Shown piece by piece: positions 6,809-9,933 of a stretch of 9,933 nucleotides of DNA; position 1 is the first letter of the stretch, and every line of letters begins with the position of its first letter. This DNA is from Pyrobaculum sp. (GTDB lineage Archaea; Thermoproteota; Thermoprotei; Thermoproteales; Thermoproteaceae): the NCBI GenBank assembly GCA_009903905.1, contig WYEI01000253.1, positions 1 through 9,933 on the forward strand, given 5' to 3'. A program made the position numbers and the translations under genes. The notes under the pieces were generated by a model that did no database searches, was not told where the DNA came from, and worked only from the letters and a program-made list of their open reading frames with translations.

Positions 6809-7278
6809 ATTCTTTATAGATCATTGTTTAATTAATAGAAGTAAAATAGATTGCAATATAATAAATAGGAGGCTGAAATTGAGAGATGCAACGTACCGAA
6901 AGCCCTAGGGCCTACCACAGAGTTAATATTCTTAACACATCCAACGCCAACCAACCGCAACGACCATATACACTCAATTATCGGGGGCAATCAAGGAGTA
7001 AAGGGCCCGCGGGGGCTAGAGCTTCGGCCTTTTATGTCTCGTCTTCATTACGCCTTTTGCGGATCCAGCTAATATCACGTCGTTGTGGTTTCTGTATGTT
7101 AGGGAATGTGGGATATAAGCGGCGCATGCCGAAACCTATTGGTGTTAGTATAAAGTTACAGCAACGACAGTGACAGTGGCCACAGTTGCCCCCTCATCGG
7201 CTGTCTCAAACCCGAGTCTCTTGAAATTCGCCGTGTGATCCCCGCTTGCCGTGCGCCGGTGCTTCGTGGTGTGGTTGA
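6809..7278. other. Gene-free stretch between converging genes
   Basis: The Rieske gene (plus) and the winged-helix gene (minus) converge on this 470-base gap. The first 80 bases are markedly A/T-rich, unlike the rest. Beyond that the sequence returns to ordinary composition. All frames carry stops, and I found no convincing peptide, tRNA or repeat beyond a 10-bp palindrome, GCCCTAGGGC (6902-6911). Confidence 0.5.
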
Positions 7279-7575
7279 TTAGGTGGGGCGTGGGCGCCAG
7301 CGTTTGTCTAGCCTTAGGCTTCCGACGTATTTTATTATCCACTGGACTAGCTCGTCGTAGGCCTTAGCTCCCTCTCTAGTTAGGCTGACGTAGCCGTCGC
7401 CGTCTACCGTGATCAAGCCTTTTTCGATCATCCAGTTTAGGTACTTCTGGAGCTTGTCGTAGGACAGCCCTGAGGCCTGGGCTAGGTTGGTCCTCTTCAT
7501 GGCTCCGTTGTCGATCAGGGCTTTGATTATCCTCGCCAGCACGTAGAGGTTAGGTTTGAAGTTTTCTGTACTCAT
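7279..7575 (-). CDS. Winged-helix transcriptional regulator
   Basis: A 98-residue protein with the layout of archaeal HTH_45-type winged helices. Helices lie at about 11-24 (VLARIIKALIDNG), 26-34 and 37-50. The recognition helix lies in SGLSYDKLQKYLNWMIEKGLI, followed by a beta wing (ITVDGDGYVSLT) and a long C-terminal helix (REGAKAYDELVQWIIKYVG) that probably dimerises. No ligand or metal site is visible. It starts 26 bases inside the end of the upstream membrane-protein gene, so the two are co-transcribed and probably translationally coupled. The context suggests it conveys a signal from the two membrane proteins to DNA, or represses its own operon; both are inference. Confidence 0.82.
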   Translation of the reverse strand: MSTENFKPNLYVLARIIKALIDNGAMKRTNLAQASGLSYDKLQKYLNWMIEKGLITVDGDGYVSLTREGAKAYDELVQWIIKYVGSLRLDKRWRPRPT

Positions 7576-8206
7576 GGTAGAGCCACCTAATCTCCCAGAG
7601 CAACGAGTCGAGGCTCCACAAGGTCTTGAACGTGTCGACCACCTCGCCCCAGGTTATGGCCAGGGCTATGGTCACCGCCAAAACCACTGAACCAACCAGC
7701 GCCGGGGTGTCTATTGTGTTGAATAGGAAGCCGTTCAGAATCGCGTAGGCAGGCATTACGAAGATCAACAGAAACGCTATCCACAGGGCCTCGTCTATGA
7801 TGAGCAGGATTGGGTAGAGCGTCTTGGCCCTGTTGACTCTATACTCCACGTAGTCCCAGTCAAGACTCTCCAGTATGGCCAACACGCCCGGCGGCCCCTC
7901 CTTAAGCTTCTCGCCCCAATCTTGGTAAAACCCCTTGACCTCGGCGGCTTTGTCCAACCTGCGCGCCGCATACACCAGCGGAAAGAAGATCAACGCGGTG
8001 ATCACAATCAACCACATGTCGTATAATTGAGGATATGTTATCCCCCACATGTACCACAAGATGCTGGCGATGCCCAGCGTCGCCACGGCCACGGTTAGCA
8101 CTACTATGAATATCTTGCGCAGTTCATCAAGCTGGTTGTTGATGCTCTCCACGGTCTCTAACGCATCCCGGAGCCTTAGCACCTTCTCAGCCACGTCGTT
8201 CATCAT
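7550..8206 (-). CDS. Four-helix integral membrane protein, unknown function
   Basis: A 218-residue protein starting at the first of two adjacent ATGs (8206). That ATG overlaps the TGA of the preceding gene (ATGA), a typical tight coupling, and this choice is preferred over a GTG seven codons earlier. Residues 1-31 form a charged amphipathic helix that could be a short coiled coil. Membrane segments are predicted by eye at about 32-55, 64-81, 130-157 and 167-187. A hydrophilic loop (82-128) with many charged residues separates the two pairs, and a charged, Trp-rich tail follows. I recognise no enzyme motif or known family. It sits between an exported protein and a winged-helix regulator in one operon, so a sensing or transport partnership is plausible but unproven. 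Confidence 0.8.
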   Translation of the reverse strand: MMNDVAEKVLRLRDALETVESINNQLDELRKIFIVVLTVAVATLGIASILWYMWGITYPQLYDMWLIVITALIFFPLVYAARRLDKAAEVKGFYQDWGEKLKEGPPGVLAILESLDWDYVEYRVNRAKTLYPILLIIDEALWIAFLLIFVMPAYAILNGFLFNTIDTPALVGSVVLAVTIALAITWGEVVDTFKTLWSLDSLLWEIRWLYHEYRKLQT

Positions 8207-8862
8207 GCCACAACCACCCAGTACCACGACAGTCTGATAATGGTTCCACCAGATAGGCCGACCACTATCAATGCTGGGGTTGGGCCGGCCGCGTCGCTGA
8301 GCACATCTACCAAATATGTGGCATTTCCTAGCGTTGAGGCTGAAAGCGAGCCTAAGTAGAGCAGTTTTGCGTCGACGGGTCTCTCTCTGGATAGTTCGAA
8401 GGACACCTCGATGACCTTAAATGTTGAGTTGCCAGATATTGAAGGGGGGACTGATTTATACAAGTTTCCATTAATGTTGAGCCACGTATAAGACCAAAGA
8501 CGCCGCAAGATGAAGCCGTCGAACCTTAATTCCCTAGTTAGGGTTATCTCAATGGGGGGCGGAGATATAAGACCCGCCTCGATCAAGATCTTACTGCCGT
8601 TATTAAGAATAACCAGCGCCGAGCCTCTAGTAACCTCAAGTCTCACATCTAATCTATACTTAACGTTTGGCAGAGAATCGACGATCAACGCATATGCATC
8701 GCTCTTATTAAGCAACACGTATTCAAACCCGGGTCGACTTAGGCTATTAGCCTTAATGTTGAGATCCACGAATTTAATTTCAAGTAGTAGTACAAACACC
8801 AGCACCACTATGGCGGACCTGGTCAATACACTTCTCCACTTGGCTTTATCGATCCTAATCAC
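8203..8862 (-). CDS. Membrane-anchored exported protein, unknown function
   Basis: A 219-residue protein from a GTG at 8862, chosen because a TATA box lies 24 bp upstream. After a basic N-terminus (KAKWR), a membrane segment at about 13-28 acts as a signal anchor. The body (about 33-190) is rich in beta strands with little charge clustering and has four N-glycosylation sequons (N52-K-S, N88-G-S, N145-S-T, N180-A-T), as expected for a protein facing outside. A second hydrophobic stretch at 196-219 (ALIVVGL...WYWVVVA) may anchor the C-terminus. It is the first gene of a three-gene operon, and its stop overlaps the next start. No family recognised; an extracellular sensor or surface adaptor fits the setting. 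Confidence 0.75.
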   Translation of the reverse strand: MIRIDKAKWRSVLTRSAIVVLVFVLLLEIKFVDLNIKANSLSRPGFEYVLLNKSDAYALIVDSLPNVKYRLDVRLEVTRGSALVILNNGSKILIEAGLISPPPIEITLTRELRFDGFILRRLWSYTWLNINGNLYKSVPPSISGNSTFKVIEVSFELSRERPVDAKLLYLGSLSASTLGNATYLVDVLSDAAGPTPALIVVGLSGGTIIRLSWYWVVVA

Positions 8863-8882
8863 GGTTCATCCACTGGCTGGTG

Positions 8883-8911
8883 TAAAAAACGCTTACTCCC
8901 TCAGGGGGAGT
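8883..8911 (-). promoter_or_regulatory. Operon promoter with upstream inverted repeat
   Basis: TTTTTTA (8889-8883, minus strand) is the TATA box for the GTG start at 8862. Just upstream, ACTCCC (8895-8900) and GGGAGT (8906-8911) form an inverted repeat with a 5-base spacer. It could be the binding site of the operon's own winged-helix protein. The repeat is seen; its function is inferred. Confidence 0.45.
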
Positions 8912-9153
8912 CCTCATCGGCTAGCCGCATAGGCGGAGCCCGACCTTCTGCGCCGATGGCGGGCTCATCTGCACGCGGCGGTAGTCGGCGCCGCGGGTAT
9001 GCACTCCGCAACTCCTGTTTCAGAGAGGGCTCGGGCTTTTGAAGGTGTTGCCGGCGTCTCTACGGCGGCAGACGGGACGTCGTCATCTACACCTCAGCGC
9101 GGCGCTCCGCGGGCCGTGGAGGAGGGTTGCCGGCCCCGCCGATGTGGAATAAG
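8912..9153. other. G/C-rich divergent intergenic region
   Basis: This stretch separates the divergent operon (minus) and the SRPBCC gene (plus). One plus frame is open for about 70 codons through it, but its composition is biased and it shows no recognisable domain or promoter, so I do not call a gene. Confidence 0.45.
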
Positions 9154-9161
9154 TTTTTAAT
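9154..9161 (+). promoter_or_regulatory. TATA box of the SRPBCC gene
   Basis: TTTTTAAT is centred about 25 bp before the GTG at 9182, which it supports as a leaderless start. Confidence 0.65.
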
Positions 9162-9181
9162 GTCAGTACGGTGGGCCCCTC

Positions 9182-9592
9182 GTGTTGGGGGCTGTCAAGT
9201 TCAGGGTGGAGCGGCGCGTCGGCGACGCGGAGGCCGTCTGGCGCCGCCTCTCTAGGCTGGAGGACATGCCCAAGTACTGGGGCGGCCATAGGCGGGTCGA
9301 GGTGCTCGGCGTCAACTCCGGCAGATACTCCCTCAGGATAACCTTCGCCTTCCCCGGACCCCTCAACGTGGGGTACGCCGAGGCGGCCGTCGACGAGGCT
9401 AGGCGGGAGGTTTTGCTGAACTACGTCAAAGGCCCCTTCAGAGGCGTCGTGAAGAACTACGTCTCCGGCGGCGTCCTCGTCAGCGATTGGGATGTCGCAA
9501 TCAACGCCTTGCTCATCCCCCTCAAGCCTTGGATATCCTCCCACTTCCGCAAGGGCGCCGAACGCGCCCTCGAAAGGCTCGCAAGCCCGTAG
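9182..9592 (+). CDS. SRPBCC-fold (START-like) small protein
   Basis: A 136-residue protein beginning with GTG. The pattern is that of the SRPBCC helix-grip fold: a first strand (AVKFRVERRV), a helix with VWRRLSRLEDMPKYWGGHRRVEVL, several antiparallel strands (YSLRITFAFPG, NVGYAEAAVDEARREVLLNYV, GVVKNYVSGGVLVSDWDVAI), and a long C-terminal helix (WISSHFRKGAERALERLAS). Such proteins hold hydrophobic ligands in a cavity or act as cyclases or chaperones. No catalytic residues can be assigned and the ligand is unknown. It stands alone with its own promoter, divergent from the membrane operon. The fold call rests on pattern only. Confidence 0.68.
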   Translation: MLGAVKFRVERRVGDAEAVWRRLSRLEDMPKYWGGHRRVEVLGVNSGRYSLRITFAFPGPLNVGYAEAAVDEARREVLLNYVKGPFRGVVKNYVSGGVLVSDWDVAINALLIPLKPWISSHFRKGAERALERLASP

Positions 9593-9933
9593 CGGCCCCG
9601 CCCGGCGCCTCCCTCTCGGGGGTGCTGTGAACCGCCTTGGCGAGACCATACAAGGGCTCCCCCGGCCCAGATGAGAGACTTAATGGGTGCATCTTGGCGC
9701 TCCATCCTGGCGGCGGCCCGTATTACACCCGCGGGATTCTCAGTTCTAAAAGCACCTACATCAACCAAAAACCAGCCCAAGGCTTAGCCAAACAGAATGA
9801 GGACGGCGATGGGCCGCACGGCGGCCGCGGTCAAGATCTGAAACCCATTGGTCAGCAGTAAATGTGCAGAAGCCTAGCTGATCGTAGACGCACGTAGCAC
9901 GTACGCGTGGATAAGGAGGGAGAGACGATAGGC
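9593..9933. other. No firm gene; possible membrane-protein remnant
   Basis: After the SRPBCC gene no complete gene is visible. On the minus strand, 9867 to a TAA at 9786-9784 reads as a hydrophobic peptide (HLLLTNGFQILTAAAVRPI, then AVLILFG) that could be the last membrane helix of a lost protein. A stop lies three codons upstream of it and no start or promoter is seen. The final 60 bases show nothing I can name. Confidence 0.3.

Noticed and set aside
9083..9649. Minus-strand open frame over the SRPBCC gene
   Set aside because: Shadow of the plus-strand gene, which has a correctly spaced TATA box and a clear fold pattern.

Overview
The window looks like chromosome from a hyperthermophilic crenarchaeon of the Thermoproteaceae, close to Pyrobaculum or Thermoproteus. 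Four things point there: a tRNA-Tyr gene with two introns at non-canonical positions, a PaRep2b-type protein (a family named from Pyrobaculum), a TrpB2-type tryptophan synthase beta gene, and a strict leaderless layout in which A/T-rich TATA boxes lie 21-27 bp from ATG or GTG starts on both strands. This assignment is inference from the sequence; no search was run.

Layout. 1-286 (minus): N-terminal part of an archaeal AAA-type ATPase behind a promoter flanked by an 18-bp perfect palindrome and a repeated half-site. 330-1233: no intact gene; it holds the decayed remains of a secreted protein (minus) that still has its promoter and signal peptide. 1234-3171: a 3' fragment of tRNA-Tyr, a PaRep2b-like gene, then the complete tRNA-Tyr (minus). 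This is the geometry expected of a small element integrated at the 3' end of a tRNA gene. 3230-3900: decayed sequence with a coiled-coil C-terminal remnant. 3929-5226: trpB2, broken by a single-base frameshift. 5264-5695: C-terminal remnant of an FAD-dependent geranylgeranyl-reductase-like gene with in-frame stops. 5840-6808: an intact Rieske non-haem iron oxygenase. 6809-7278: no recognised gene. 8862-7279 (minus): a compact three-gene operon made of a membrane-anchored exported protein, a four-helix membrane protein and a winged-helix regulator, each overlapping the next. 9182-9592: a small SRPBCC-fold protein. 9593-9933: nothing firm.

The window mixes intact, well-promoted genes with at least four broken ones (secreted protein, coiled-coil protein, trpB2, reductase), so it reads as a decaying accessory region. 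The two most interesting items are the tRNA-Tyr locus and the operon. In the first, an intron-bearing intact tRNA faces an intron-free 3' relic across a PaRep2b gene. The second looks like an undescribed membrane-to-transcription module.
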